DNA of 64,000 nt from Umbilicaria muhlenbergii (taxonomy: Eukaryota; Ascomycota; Lecanoromycetes; Umbilicariales; Umbilicariaceae). A program made the position numbers and the translations under genes. The notes beneath the pieces are model-generated. The model made no database searches and was not told where the DNA came from. It was given only the letters and a program-made list of their open reading frames with translations. This document shows positions 45,587-59,000 of this stretch, in pieces. Within the stretch, counting starts at the first letter, position 1; every line of letters begins with the position of its first letter. The stretch spans positions 1,466,763 to 1,530,762 of the forward strand of contig KK106982.1 of assembly GCA_000611775.1 (NCBI GenBank), written 5' to 3'.

Positions 45587-46850
45587 TTGTCTCTTAAGCT
45601 GACATCATCTTCCTCAAGCTGTCAGGCTTCAGAATCACTAGATGAGCTGACTCTTGCTCTTGCTCATCAAATTCAGAATTTTCTAGAGTTCAGCCATCCT
45701 TACGCTGAAGAAATTACCGCCTCAAGAAAGCAAGCTCTCACTCATTATCTCATGAAAGTTATCAGTCTAGGGTCATATTTTCCTTCAGGTCATTGAATTA
45801 AATTTAAGTTGAAAGAGGCTCTTGCTTGACCTGAAGTTTGAGCTATGAACCTACCAAAGCTTCAGTTAGATGTCAATCAAGTTTATAGAGCAATTTGAAA
45901 CTCCTCAAGCTCTGATAACAGCAGCTCAACAACTTTTAACATAATTCACCTGTTAAGAGACGTCCTGCAGAATGTTCCCCTGAAAAATCAGCAGTCAACT
46001 TCAGAGAAGTTTAACTGAATCAATTCTGAACTATCTTGAACATCATCTCCTCATCTACCCTCAACAATGACAGGTCAGATGAACCAGCTGCTGAATTGAG
46101 ATTTCACTGAAGAGCAAAGAAATGAGCTCACTGCTCTTATCACTCAAACAGTAGCTGCTACCCTGGCTGCTTAATCAGTCAATCAGCAGTCAGGTCTGAT
46201 AGGATCATCAGGAGAGTAAGATTCTTCAAAAAAGTTAAACATGACTGATGAAGATGACATCAACAGACATAATATCTTCAGAGCAAAGGATATTAGTTAC
46301 TTTGAACCTCAGGCCAATAACAATGAAGACGTCATTGTCAAAGATTAAAATATGATGTATCAAAATGTCTTCTCCTTCATGAACTGAGTATGAGTCAAAG
46401 CAATCACAGTGAAATTAATGACAGTTCATCAAAACCTTGACTTCTGCCTGTTAAAGCAGGCAGATAAATGATATACTGAGGAGCTTTCACACATTCAGTG
46501 AGTCAGTTTACGTCTTGATATCAACAGTGTTGAGGAGTGATGCAAGGCACTAAAGCAGCACTTCTGAGATTCCTCTGACAAATCACTTATCATGCTGAAG
46601 ATCACTCATTATACAGTGAATGATGCAAGAAAGAATCATGAGCCTGCTTTTTACATTCAGTTCATAATTGTCAATGACTGAAATGCAAGAATCATCATCA
46701 CTGATCATGTTTAAATCCTTTTAACCTACAAACACCTGAATAATGAGCTTCAACTTACACTTACTGAGTCAACTCTTCAGACAACAGTAGCTCAGTTCAT
46801 TGAGCAGCTTAACTCAAGAAAGCATGCATGATTTAAAATCTAACCTTAAT
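45587..46850 (+). pseudogene. Second gag-type remnant
   Basis: It opens with a 69-codon frame (DELTALAHQIQNFLEFSHPY-like, actual start MSLKLTSSSSSCQASES). It continues with MTGQMNQLLN, EEQRNELTALITQTVAATLA, IFRAKDISYFEPQ, LDFCLLKQADK, RLDINSVEE, CKALKQHF, THYTVNDARK and TLTESTLQTTVAQFIEQL. This order (FEP start, WCKAL-QHF, YTxxDAR) matches gag of fungal gypsy elements. Stops are mainly TGA. It differs from the gag at 37 kb, so it comes from another element family. Confidence 0.75.
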
Positions 46851-46949
46851 TCTCACCCTGTACCCAGGTGGGTACAGTAAGGCTGACAGAGTATATTGTA
46901 TCACAGTTTCAGTACTTCTCAGCCATTTCAGCCTTTCTTTGAGATCAAT

Positions 46950-48702
46950 TGAGAGGCTGTCACAAAAGTCATGAGCCTTAAGAACTGAAAACTTTGTCAG
47001 CTTTATTAACTTAATCTTTTATGACAGAGCCTGTGCCTTACAACAAGTATGACAGAAGCTACAACATTATGATGTTATGATGAGATCTTTAATAGAATTA
47101 CTGCATGAACTACATTATCACAGATGTGTCACATTGCAGAGAACACTTAAGCACAGAAGCATTTCATTTCAAGTCTGAAGATCAAAATGAACCTGAGATC
47201 AACATCTTGCACTCAACCTCTCATCAGTGTCATGTCAAGTCACCCTCATTTATCTACTTGTCTTTCATCATCTTAAACTCTTCTTCACTGTCTGATGAAG
47301 CCTCTGACCTCATCTCCTCAACACAGCGCTGCTCACAGAGTTCAATATACTCTTGATGATGATGAGATTAATGAGTGTTGAGGATGCAGAGAGCGTGAGC
47401 AGTGTCCTTTAACAAGACAGCAAGAGCCTGAATGAGCTCCTCAGGACTACTGAATTAACATTAATCACCTCATTATGAATGTCATGAGACTCATGTTGAG
47501 GAGCAGCTGCAGGGGGTGTGAAGGATGCTGATAATGACTGATAAGAAGTGACAGCATGAGGATCTGATGATCAGTCATTAAACGCTATGACTAATTAGCA
47601 ATGCAAAAGTACGACATAAAGTATGACAAAAGTATGACACTTTGTCATACTAAACAAAACAAAAGGGGATTGAGGAAGGCAGACTTACAGTGTGTCATCA
47701 CCCCTCTGATCATCATAGACATGCGTCAGGACAACAACATCAGAGCTCTCAGAGTCAAGAGCAGTGATGATCAAAGGCTCTGTCATGCATTGCTCATGAG
47801 GGTTGCAGAGAGATATGCAACACGTGCAGGCTCTCCTGTCTGACACAAAGCAGTGATCAACTCCAGCCCTTATACAAGAGTCACAGTGAGCAGTACTCAA
47901 CAACATGTGACTGAGGTTCTCTCAAATCACACGCTCATGATGATGAGCCTGCTGCACGTGAGCTGGCAGCAAGGTATCATCACAACATCACACAGAGCAG
48001 GAATCACTGCTGAAGATGTCACTCAGAGGTAGACACCTGACCCTCTTCAGGCGCTGAACAGTCAATTTTATCATCCTGTTTCCCTGTCTCTTTCTGGAGG
48101 TGTCAATCACCACAGTTTCACTCACTGACTCTGACTCAGAGCCCTCCTCATCACACTGAGCTCAGAGATTGATGAGCTTCCCTGACAGAGGCGGGTCTCC
48201 ACTGTTGTCCACGGCCGTGGGTTTGAGAGTTCAAGTATTGATTGCCTATATACCATGTTAGCATTCATATGAAGTATGACAGGAAGTATGACATCACAAA
48301 TGAAGCGTGAGCTGCAAGCTTCATGATGCTCCCTTCATGAGGTGAACACCTCTGCAATGAGGGATGACGTCATGAAGTCACCAGGTCACTCAATGAGCTG
48401 TGAAAAAGTCATGAGAAGTACAACAACATGTCATAAGAGAGATGATGAAGAAGAAACACAAGGGAAGGGTGTTTTGAACCTACAGTAAACATTTTGATTT
48501 TGATGTTTATGTTAGGAGGAACTTACTGCCAGGCGTGATATCATAACAATTAAGTGAGGCATGTGATCAGCCTTACTTTAGCACAGTTTCACATCCTCAC
48601 CCTACATGATCAATCACTTATCAGGCCATCATGGTGATGTCTATGATGACAGATTCAGAGTCAATTGGCATCAGGGATGACACCATGAGAAGGGGAATGC
48701 TG
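46950..48702 (+). repeat. Partial second copy of the gypsy 3' region
   Basis: It is collinear with about 42990-44788 (shared AGAATTACTGCATGAACTAC, GCAAAAGT.CGACATAAAGT, CATGAAGTCA.CAGGTCACTC). Individual C/T differences go both ways, so each copy was mutated separately. This copy keeps somewhat more G/C (for example CCACGGCCGTGGG near 48218). Confidence 0.85.
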
Positions 48703-48958
48703 TGTCAGGGCCACCATATAATAGTATGACAGTACAACACTAATATGACATTATAATATGACACTATAGTATGACATTATATAAATATGATGACTCAGCG
48801 CCTAGCGCCTTGGCATCAAGTGAAAACTCTTCACAAGGAGGTTCAGAAACCTGCTTCCTCAGTGATCAGTTTTGCCACTGAATAGAAGATGTATAACCAC
48901 TGCATTGACCCTATCATGACTTTTGTCTACGACACCCCGTTCAAACACCACTACGACG
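48703..48958 (+). repeat. Third LTR copy, 3'-truncated
   Basis: It starts TGTCAGGGCCACC like the 5' LTR. It has a different internal tandem section (AATATGACATTATA units) and ends at CACTACGAC, before the usual TGTCGTACACC end. Its last 60 bases still contain several CpG. Confidence 0.82.
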
Positions 48959-49408
48959 ACCGTCATATATGCTAATATATTTATAATTAGTTAAAAGTTT
49001 TTTAATTCATAACTATTGCAAATTAAAACTTATGAAGAAATATTTAGTTTGTAAAGTGTATAGAATAAAGAGATTTAAAACTTTTCAATAAAAAGTTTCT
49101 TATTATTCATGAAGGTATAATAGTTATTTAAAGTGTAAAATTTGTATGAGCTTATTTACTGCTCAGAGAGTGCTCTGAGCGCATAAAGTATTATTAACTA
49201 AAACCTTATTTTTAAGCGGGCTGCCAAGTTGCAGATGATCTTTGAAAGGAGAGAGAACAGCTGACAGATGTCTGACTTCACTCTTAATACACATCATACT
49301 TCAGTTACTTAATAAGCATTAGCTTTCAGCATTATTATGAGTGTTGACTTGTCTAACTATACTTGTGAAAAGTTGTGAAGGCGTATGGCTAACTAAAAGA
49401 GGCAAGGG
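48959..49408. other. AT-rich spacer
   Basis: Very AT-rich (49000-49150) with no recognisable coding or repeat feature. Confidence 0.5.
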
Positions 49409-49655
49409 GTGCATCAAAGAGGTGTGTTGAATGTGATGAAGCATGATGATTGTGAGAGGATGAGTTGAAGGTGACTGAGTGTGTTGAATGCAACAGAGTG
49501 AGTTGAAGGTGACTGAGTGTGTTAAAGATGACAGAGTGTGTTGAAGGTGATGAGTTCTGAAGATGATGAGGTGTGTTGAAGGTGATGAGTTTGCTGAAGA
49601 TGATGAGGTGTGTTGAAGTTGAGAAGATATGTCAAAGATAAAGAAGTATATCAAA
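49409..49655. repeat. Degenerate minisatellite GTGTGTTGAAGGTGATGA
   Basis: About ten imperfect units of 22-26 bases built on GTGTGTTGAAGGTGA. An antisense 111-codon ORF here is only a translation of the repeat. Confidence 0.75.
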
Positions 49656-51828
49656 AAGGTGTGTAAGATCTGAAGATAGTAGAATATCAGTCATCAAGAA
49701 TGAATGCAAACATTATTTATAAACATTACTTAACTGACAGGTATCTAGGCGGAGGACAACATGAAAAACATGCATTAAAAATAATGAGGAAAGTATGCAG
49801 AGCTTGAAGATTTGAAGAGAAGCAAATCTCTGTCAGCATGAATAAATATCACAGGTGTTATCTAGAAGCATTACTTAATTGAAACTTCAATAATGAGGTG
49901 TAAAAGAGGGATGTTAAAGTGCATGAAAAGAAGAACATGATCAGCTGCAGATTTCACATCTGTAATCAAGTTATCAGATCAACATAGCGCTTTCAGCACA
50001 TTCACTGTAGAGGCAGGATGTTGTGACATCAACATTTAATTTTCAGCACATTCACTGCAGCAGTGAAATGCTGTGATATCAACACAAGTTTTCAAAAACA
50101 TGATTGAAATACATAAACATAAACATTCTTTGCGCAACTCACCTCTGCTCATGTTATCATCATTTGATTTGCACTTCACCTTATCATTTAAATAATGTTG
50201 TAAGTTAATATCAACATCAGATCCTGTCTAGCAGCGCTTTTAATCACATAAGCCTCAATATTGAAATTCACAAGTTAAAGAACAACTTATCAGCTGCATA
50301 TATTAATTCTTTTTAACATTCATTCTTCTTCATCATTTAGCAGCATGTCTCATTTCTTCAGGTATTACTTACATGTCAATGATAATGATAATTATTAACA
50401 CTTACTGTTTAGCTCACATCACTTCTTCATCAGTACACTTGATCACCCGCTTTCTCACTCTTTTATGTCAGAAGCAAGGTAATGATCAAAAGTAATGCTC
50501 ACATCATAAGAGACAAATCATTAATTTATGTAATAATGATGCAATTAAGTTCTTTTCTCACTTCATCATGATTAATCTACTTATCATGCCTCAGTGAGCA
50601 GGTCAACATAAGATAAGTGCTGCATTAATCACTTCATAAAAGCACTTTGATGAATATAGTCAGCATGAAAGCATGATCAGAAAGCAGCAAAAGTGCTATA
50701 ACAAAACTGACAATCAAGTTATAATTGCACGTGCTAAGAACACAGATGAGCAGGCTAAGTTAAAATGTCATTGAAAAGTACAAAAGGTAACATCAGGTTG
50801 AAATGAAATGAGTCATGATGAACATCAAGTCTTAATGAAGAATGCCTGAGAAATCAAGTCTGCAAAACATTTCAAGAAGAAGTTGTCAGGTAAGACTGAT
50901 AAGTAATACTCATTTTGCAAGTTACTTACATTTATAATGAAATGACTTAAACAAAATCTCATGAGTATCTGAAATGAGATTATCTTTAAGTGTGAAGATG
51001 CAGAAGATGAGTTCCTTTAAGTCTTGCTGTGAAAGAGTAGCAAAATCAAGTGTAACTTAACATGCATCAATGAGAGGAATGATGATGATGAAAACAATGA
51101 CATTAATGATGAAGAGAATGAAGATGATAATGAAGATGATGATGACACTGATGTTGATGATGAAGAGAAGAAGATAAGCAGATATGAGCATTATCTACTG
51201 ACATTATCTACTGATCAATGAGTATAAATGTCAGAGGAGATTGAAGAGGTAATTCTTAAACATAATGTTTCAATTATGCAGTGTCTTGAATGACTGATAT
51301 ATCATGCTGATTATGAGTTATTGAAGCAAGCCGGCTCTAAGATAATGTTTGAAGATAATGCTGATGAGCTTGATTCTAACATGAATATAGAACCTGAAAA
51401 AGAAGCTTATAAATTTCTGAAAAGATCTTCATTTTCCTGCATACATTGCATGTGACATTAATGAGTTGAAGGATGATCTGAAGATTAAAAATAATACTCA
51501 TGCAGTTGAAGAATCAGTGAAGAAGAAAGTGCTGATTGAGAAGAAAATTATCAAGATGTTAAAGTGTGAGCATTCAATGTATGAAACTCATCAGGTGCTA
51601 GTTCAGAATAAGAAAGATTATGCTTAACAACAGCATGACCTTATGAAGGTAACTTTCACTAGTGAATCAACTTCATGAGGGAGCTCAGTCAATAAACATC
51701 ACTCTCAGCACTTCATGAAAGTGATTAAAGAAGTTAACATCATTGATGACACCTCATGAAGGTGTGATTCAGTAATGAACACTTCATGAAGACAGCTTCA
51801 CTGAAGTGACTGCTTCATGAAACCTTCT
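49656..51828. other. Degenerate repeat DNA with acidic coding scraps
   Basis: Mostly unassignable TG/CA-rich DNA. At 51075-51430 a plus-strand frame reads Asp/Glu-rich (NDEENEDDNEDDDDTDVDDE), then IMQCLE, YHADYELLKQA and NIEPEKEAYKFLKRS, so an old transposon ORF is likely. The family is unknown. Confidence 0.4.
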
Positions 51829-52019
51829 TCAAGCAGGCTAACTTCAGAAGGAATATATTATGAGGTTAAAGCATGTCTCACTTTTTTTCTTAACAATAAT
51901 TCTCTACCTACTAGCAATATCATACTATTGCAAACCACCAACTATAAGTTTAAGCCACTATTGTCACATAGCTTCATAATTCCTTAGTTAAGATATTACC
52001 TCATGGTAATACGCTTACA
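51829..52019 (-). repeat. 191-bp dispersed repeat, copy 1
   Basis: Direct-orientation match to 59961-60151, more than 90% by eye (CAAGCAGGCTAACTTCAGAA to CTTACA). Read on the minus strand it starts TGTAAG. It may be the 3' LTR of the minus-strand gypsy element, but no target duplication was found. Confidence 0.75.
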
Positions 52020-53486
52020 TAAAGAATGATTCAATAATAAATCATGAACTTTTCATGAAGAACTTGTTGATGTATAATGAGGAAGACTTTGTGATGAATG
52101 ATATTAAAAAGGATGAGAGCTTGAAATTAAAATATGAGGAGACATCTGTGTCAGAAGAAGAAGTTAAAGCTTAATCTTTTTTTATTAACTGCACATTTGT
52201 ACAATAAGCTCAGGTGTTATCTACTGACATTATCATTTACTCACTTTTATTGATGCATAATATCATGCTTTAACATGAAAATTAAAGTCATGAATTTGTA
52301 ATGAGAGGGTGTGTTCCTCCTAGCATATGATTATTCTTATTAAAGTGAGTAGCATGTTGAAATCTTGAATTTCATTTAATCACAGCTGTTTCACAACTTC
52401 TTTCATTTTCATGATTTCTAATATCTTTTTAATTACTTGATTTTATAAGTTGAAAATGAATGAGCCTAATATCCTTTAACAGACCGTCATAAGTCATCAC
52501 AAGGTTATTTATAAGATGATCATCATCTTTGTTGCATAAACAGGCTTTTTCATGCATCATAAATGTGATCAAATATTAATACTGCAGGGTTACATGTAAC
52601 ATGATGATTATCTTTGATGAGCAAAGAGGTGTTTTGATGCAAAGTACATGCAATCTGATATCTGTTCAATTACACTGCAGGGTTACACATGCCTCATACA
52701 CATGTCTTGATCATTATCTTTCAGCATTACTTTTCAAGAGTAAAAGGGGTTTTCTGTGTAACATATTTATCTGACATCTCTTTTGATATGCATATAAGTG
52801 TAGTTATTCTCTACACAATAATATCTTCTTTCTCAAATTATTCATCACTGCAATTTCTGCATACACTTCTATCAATATGTCTTAATATGATAGTGACTTT
52901 TCTCTCTCAGAAGCAGAAGAAATTCTCACTTTTCTTTTATAATCATAAACCTCTCAGGAATCTGAGGATGCTTAAATCTTATCTTGTGCTCTTTAAAATC
53001 TATCATCACTTATTGCACTTCAACACAACACTCTCAAGACACATGTTTTCTGAAAAAGTGACAAGTGATATGTGAAACTTTTTCATGAGTGATGAAAGTC
53101 AACCCTACATGATCTTCACACTCATGACAAACTGAAAGACAATTTTAAATGAAGATTCATTACTCAGTCCTTCAACTACTGAAACCTGTTTGAGCAGGTC
53201 ACAGTCATGCAGAGTGAAAAGTTAAACTTATAATGCAAGCTTTATCAAGCTGTCATCAGTCACCTGAATATGAAGAACACTGATTTCAGCATTATGAAGA
53301 AACATTTGCATTCAAACTGCTGCAAGATATCACTTAAGTGAAAGCATTCACAATTTACACTGAATGAACTGTTGCAGTCAATAGTAAGTTTATTTCTTTT
53401 TATGTATTACCTTTCTTATCAGTACTAATGCTGAAAGTTAATGCTTTTATGATATTTCTTAAAAATGAACAGTATGCAACCTTGAC
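52020..53486. other. AT-rich, unassigned
   Basis: A 128-codon plus ORF at 52689-53075 is hydrophobic and low in information and is not recognised. Short direct repeats (TGCAGGGTTACA at about 52584 and 52675) are seen. Probably decayed transposon. Confidence 0.35.
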
Positions 53487-53955
53487 ATTACAAGCTTCCC
53501 TGATGAAGGCAGGTCTTCACTGTTGTTCATGACTGTGAGTTCAAGAGTTCAATTATTGATTGCTTATATATCATGTTAGCATTCATATGATATATGACAG
53601 GAAGTATGACATCACAAGAATGTTGAATCATGAGCTGCAAGCTTCATGATGCTCTCTTCATGAGGTGAACACCTCTGCAATGAGGATGACATCATGAAGT
53701 CATCAGGTCACTCAATGAGCTGTGAAAAAGTTATGAGAAGTACAACAACATGTTGTAAGAGAGATGATGAAGAAGAAACACAAGGAAAGAGTGTTTTAAA
53801 CTTATAATAAACATTTTAATTTTAATGTTTATGTTAAGAAGGAGAGCTTACTGTCAGATGTGATATCATCACAATTAAATGAAGGCATGTGATCAGCTTT
53901 ATTTTAACACAGTTTCACATCCTCACTCTACATGTTTAATCACTTATCAGGTTGT
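53487..53955 (+). repeat. Third partial copy of the gypsy 3' region
   Basis: It is collinear with about 44250-44725 (AGCTTCCCTGATGAAGGCAG, TGATTGCTTATATATCATG, AGGTGAACACCTCTGCAATG) and ends abruptly after CACTTATCAGG. Confidence 0.82.
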
Positions 53956-56099
53956 AAGACTATAGCGTCTCTTACTAAAAAGGAAAGTATAGTTGAGGTG
54001 TGTGATAACATGAGATATAAATGTATAAAGGTTATATGATCTTAACTATATAAAACTAATAACTAAGGAATGAAGGTGAGATCAAGCAGTGCAGAGTTTT
54101 CATGTGACTCATTAACACTGTCAAGTCACTTGTAGGGCGCATGCTCTACATGAGTCTCAGATTGTCATTAACTCATGATAATTGCCTCCCTCTTATGCAG
54201 CAGCCCTTCAGCGCAGAAAGGTGAGTGATTGATAAAAGGCTCAGTTAACAGTTGAATCAATGACATGACATCAGCACTGATTAAGTGAGATGAAAGTGAA
54301 GTGAGCTTGTCACATGACAGTGAAAACCCTGAGGAGCAGAGAGGCAGCAGCAGAGTCATGACAACATCAGCATGACAATGCTATGATAACATAATTAAGG
54401 CTCTGAGTGATGATATCACAACAAGAGCTCTGAAGTATAAATATTATCAACTCCTCAGCCTTCTGTCATCAACTTTTGTCAGAGCAGCGTCTCATCACTG
54501 CAACATCATCAATGCATCCTCAAAATGCATCATCTTCATCATCACAACATCAGTCATTATGCCTGTAAGTCAGAGAAGCTGACTCCGCAGAAGCACTTCT
54601 AATGTGAGTCATCATACAATACTCACTCATTCTCAAGTGCTCTGCTGAACCTCATGCACATTTTATTGAACCTTTCTGTCTTTGTTGTTCTCATCACTTC
54701 ACGGATGACATGACTCAGGTATGTGATGTCAGGTTGAATGTTAAGTGCACATACTGTGTAAATTTGTACAAAGCTTATCTTCTGATAAGTTTAATCTGCT
54801 CATCTGTTGCACTTCACTGATAATTCAAGGTTCCTGTGTGATTTACTTGTAAGATAAACACCCTCATACACTTGATTAATAAGATTAATATTAATGCTCC
54901 TCTGCCTGCTCTCCTGACCGCTCTCAAGGCGCGTCAAAAGTGTTATAACAAGAAGATTACAGTGCATCTTCATGTTGTCAGCTGTCATCAGAAGTCATTA
55001 AAATTGAAATCTGCTGTCAAGATCAGTCTCCTGCTCTTTAAGCAGATCAAATGCATCAACAATGCACTTAAAGATATCCTGAATATCATGTGATATTCAG
55101 TTTGATCCCCTTCTCTTCACCCCTGACATGATGATTATGAACAGCTAATGTGCATCTTATTTTAAAAGTGTTTGCCTGTCATTGTTGATGATGATGATGA
55201 TGACAATGATGAAGATTTCTCTCCTTTTAAGTCAGAGGGGTCAGAGGAACTGAAGGAGGATGATGAAGATGAGGAGAAAGATGAGAATGATGATGACAAG
55301 TAAATTATTTTTTGCTGACATTTTGCTGATTCTGTATGATAGTTCCTTTTGCCTGCTTTGGTTCACCGCGGCGGTGATAATAATATTATGATTCTCATGT
55401 GCTTTCCTGATGATTCACCTTCTTTAATGAACTTATCACTCTTGACCCTTGCTGTAGATCATCTATAAGGCTTTAATAAAATCTGTAAAACCTCTTGAGG
55501 AAAATCAGGAAAGAGTGTTCTTATGATGTTAATTAAATCTTTTTAAATCACTTCTTCCTGCACTCTTCTAATTTGTTGTTGAAGGCTGCATGTATTTCCT
55601 GCACACCTTTTAAGTCCTTTTTTAACACTCATTGATCATATTCTTCTGATCAACCCTTTCATTTCACTTTGTACAGGATTTCATTCCTGAATTTTCAGTG
55701 ATTTAAAATCTCTTCAACTTCATATTCTTCTTCATCATCAATTAGCTTTGAAGGTGACAGCAATGATTTAAAGTGATCATCAGCTCTGCACTGATATGAC
55801 TTCAGATAAGAGACATGAAAGACATTATGAATTTAATAAATGAGTAATAAAGTTAACCTGTAAGCCTGCTTCTCTATTAAGTCTTCAACCTGAAATGATT
55901 TAATGAATTTGTGAGATAGTTTTCTACTCAGACGCTTCTGTTGTAAGTTCTTTGTGAAATAACATTATCAAGTCTCTCACATTATAGGTCTTGAGTTTAT
56001 GTTTGACATTATAATATTTTGTCTGAGAATTAATTACATTTTTTCATCATTGTGACAGCGCTTCCTGTATGTCATGAAATCATTTCACTCAGTTTTTAA
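53956..56099. other. Degenerate DNA, unassigned, with acidic tract
   Basis: A 73-codon plus frame at 54872 (LPALLTALKARQKCYNKKI) and an acidic frame at 55184-55305 (DDDDDDNDEDFSPFKSEGSE) are the only protein-like parts. They may belong to one decayed transposon ORF with the Cys-containing text near 54680-54775. The right end may include the C-terminal part of the minus-strand gypsy element. Confidence 0.35.
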
Positions 56100-59000
56100 C
56101 TGCAGGTACTCTTTTTTTCCTGAAGTCATCTTCAACTTTAAATTTTACTTCTGAATGATAAGCATACATGACATAGAAAGAGCTGCACTCTATTAATGTC
56201 TGCATTTCATTGTTGTAAGTGAATTCTGTTAAAGGTAAAAGGTTCATTCAGTTGTCTTGTTCATCTGAGCAATAACAGTGAAGATAATGTTTCAAGGTTT
56301 AATTCTGTCATTCTGTCTGTTCATCTGTTTGCAGGTGAAAGGCAGTGCTTAGTCAACATTTCATTCTTAAATAATAGCACATTTCTGATCAGAAAGTGCT
56401 TGTGAAAACTGATCCTCAATCAGAGACAACCCCTTTCAGTACATTGAATCAGCATATTATTTCCTCATAGAACAAGTCACTCAACTCTGTTGCTGTAATC
56501 ATTTTCATGATTTGAATATACTGAGCCATTTTCATATACCAATTCATAATCATTAAGATTGCATCATACACGCAACCCCTGCGCTTACTTGATGACAAGT
56601 CAGTGATAAAATTCATTGTGACTTGCTGTCATGATTCTTCTGGCTGAGGCAGCGCCTGTAGCTCATCATAAAGATGATGTTTAAGCACTTTCACCCTTTG
56701 ACAGATGTCACATGACGCAACATAATCTTTAACATCTCAGCTCATATTAATTTAATAGTATTTGTGATTAATTAATTCAAGGGTTCTTTCTACCCTGAAA
56801 TGCCCTGTCAAGGCATCATCATGATGATGTTTCAAGATCTCTGCCCTTACTGACTTTTCTTCTGAAACATATATTTGTTCCTCATGAAACAGAAGGCCTT
56901 CAGAGTTAAATCTTCAAGAATTTTCAGCTTTAATCTTGTGCTTCACTGATGTACAGTCAGCGTTGCGTGTCACTTCTACAAATGAATCATCATTTTGTAG
57001 AGTTTGAATCAAATTCCTTAAAGGTAACCTCAGGCTTTCATCAGCTGTTTCATGAATGACAAGATCTCTTATCATCACATGTGAAATGAGTTGTTTGCAA
57101 TCAACAGTTTCAGTGACAGGGTTAAGCTGTTTCACAGTTATGTCATAATCATCATGAGCAGATGTTTTGCTGTCACTCTTTTAACATTTTTTTTAAAGTT
57201 TAAGGTTTTTAATCCTGATCATTCTCCTCACTTCTGCAAGCAGCTGCCTCACAATAGAGGCATATCTGAGTGAGAATATGTTCACAAGAGTGACTAACTT
57301 TCTCTGAAGTGTTGAGAGTAATTTCTTCATAATTTCACTCATCTCTTCAACATCCCTGTAGTCTGATCACCTCAACAGCATGTCAGCAGGGTTGATCTTT
57401 TCAGACTGATGCAGAATATTGAAATCAAAAGCAGTGAACTTCATTGCTTATCATGCTTGCCTGTCATTCAATTCCTTCACGTTCATAAATCCTCATAGAT
57501 TGTTATGATCAGTCAATACCTCTATGATATGACAACTGCCTTTGAGGTAGTGTCATCAGTGTTTAAACATCATAATGATGGCAAGGAGCTCCTGATCATG
57601 AGTTTCATATCAGGTCTCTGAAGAAGACAGCTTTCTTAATCAGAATGCAACTGAATGTCACTGCCTGTTATTCAACAGCTGAGACAGGATGCCAGTGAGC
57701 TCAATGATTAACACATCAGTTTTCACCTGTATCTGTAACTTTAAGTCAAAGTGAATCAGGATGAGTGCTGCTGTAAAGATCTCATGAAGGCAGTTAAATG
57801 CCTTCTTTGCGTCATTTGAGAATTTAAAAGGCTCAAACTTCTTTTCATCCTTGCTACCTTTCATAAGGTTTGTCAAGGGGGCCGCAACTTGTGAATAGCA
57901 CTTAATAAAGCATTTATAAAAGTTCACAAAGCTCAGGAAGACTTGTACTTCCTGAAAAGTTCTTAATACTGATCAGTCCTGTATGATGTTCACTCATCAT
58001 GAATTCATGACTACGCCTTCAGTTGTGATAATAAACCCTAGGAATTTCACCTTGATAATGAAGAATTCACACTTCTTAGAGTTCACATAGAGTTGAAATC
58101 AACAGAGTCAGTCTAACACCTGTTTAACATGCTCTCAGTGTTGCGCTGATGATTCTGAGTATATAAGAATGTCATCTAAATAGACAACACAAATGACATT
58201 CACAAGCCCTGTTAATGCCTGATTAATGTAAGCCTGAAACATAACTGAAGCGTTGATCAATCTGAAAGACATGATCATATACTTAAAGTGACTGTAACAC
58301 ATGTGAAACATCATTTTTCACTCATCACCCTTCTTTATACAGATACAGTGGTAAGCGTCCTTTAAATTTAGCTTCATAAATAGCTTGACTTCACTAAGCT
58401 GATTCAATGTTTCACTTATAAGAGGTAACAGGTGCCTGTTCTTGATGATCATCTTGTTCAACCTCTGATAATCAACACATAACCACAGCCCTTCATCTTT
58501 CTTTGAAACAAAAAGGATGAGTGCCTCTGCAGAGCTCATGAAGTGATGAATTCAACCTTTCATTAAGATGTCATTCAAGTATTCTCATAACACCCCTAAT
58601 TCAGTATTGAAGAGGTTATACAAAGGATCATAAGATGAATCTGTGCTGTTCAGATCAATTGCATGATCACTGATCTTGTGAGATGAAAGGAGGCCAGCAT
58701 TCTCTGTTGAGAACACATTCACATAATCAGCATATTCCTCAGGTAAAGCTTATGTTATCTCAGCACTTTGAATGCGCACCTTTGATGCAGCATCATCACT
58801 CAGACTGACTCATATCAAGATGTAGACAGCAGAGTGATCTTGAATCTCTCTTATGAATTCATCAGATGACTGTAACTCAATAAGCTGCTCCTTAATGTTG
58901 AAGCGCCACGCCTTCATTCTGCAGTTGATTTGCACATGTTCAGTCTTCAATGTGAGAAGTTCAAGGATAAGGGGTGATCCTGACTTATTTAATGTGTAAA

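Noticed and set aside
49319-49654. 111-codon minus ORF rich in Ser/His/Thr
   Set aside because: It is a translation of the degenerate minisatellite.
52689-53075. 128-codon ORF in the repeat block
   Set aside because: Low-information hydrophobic text in AT-rich DNA with no domain; likely chance.
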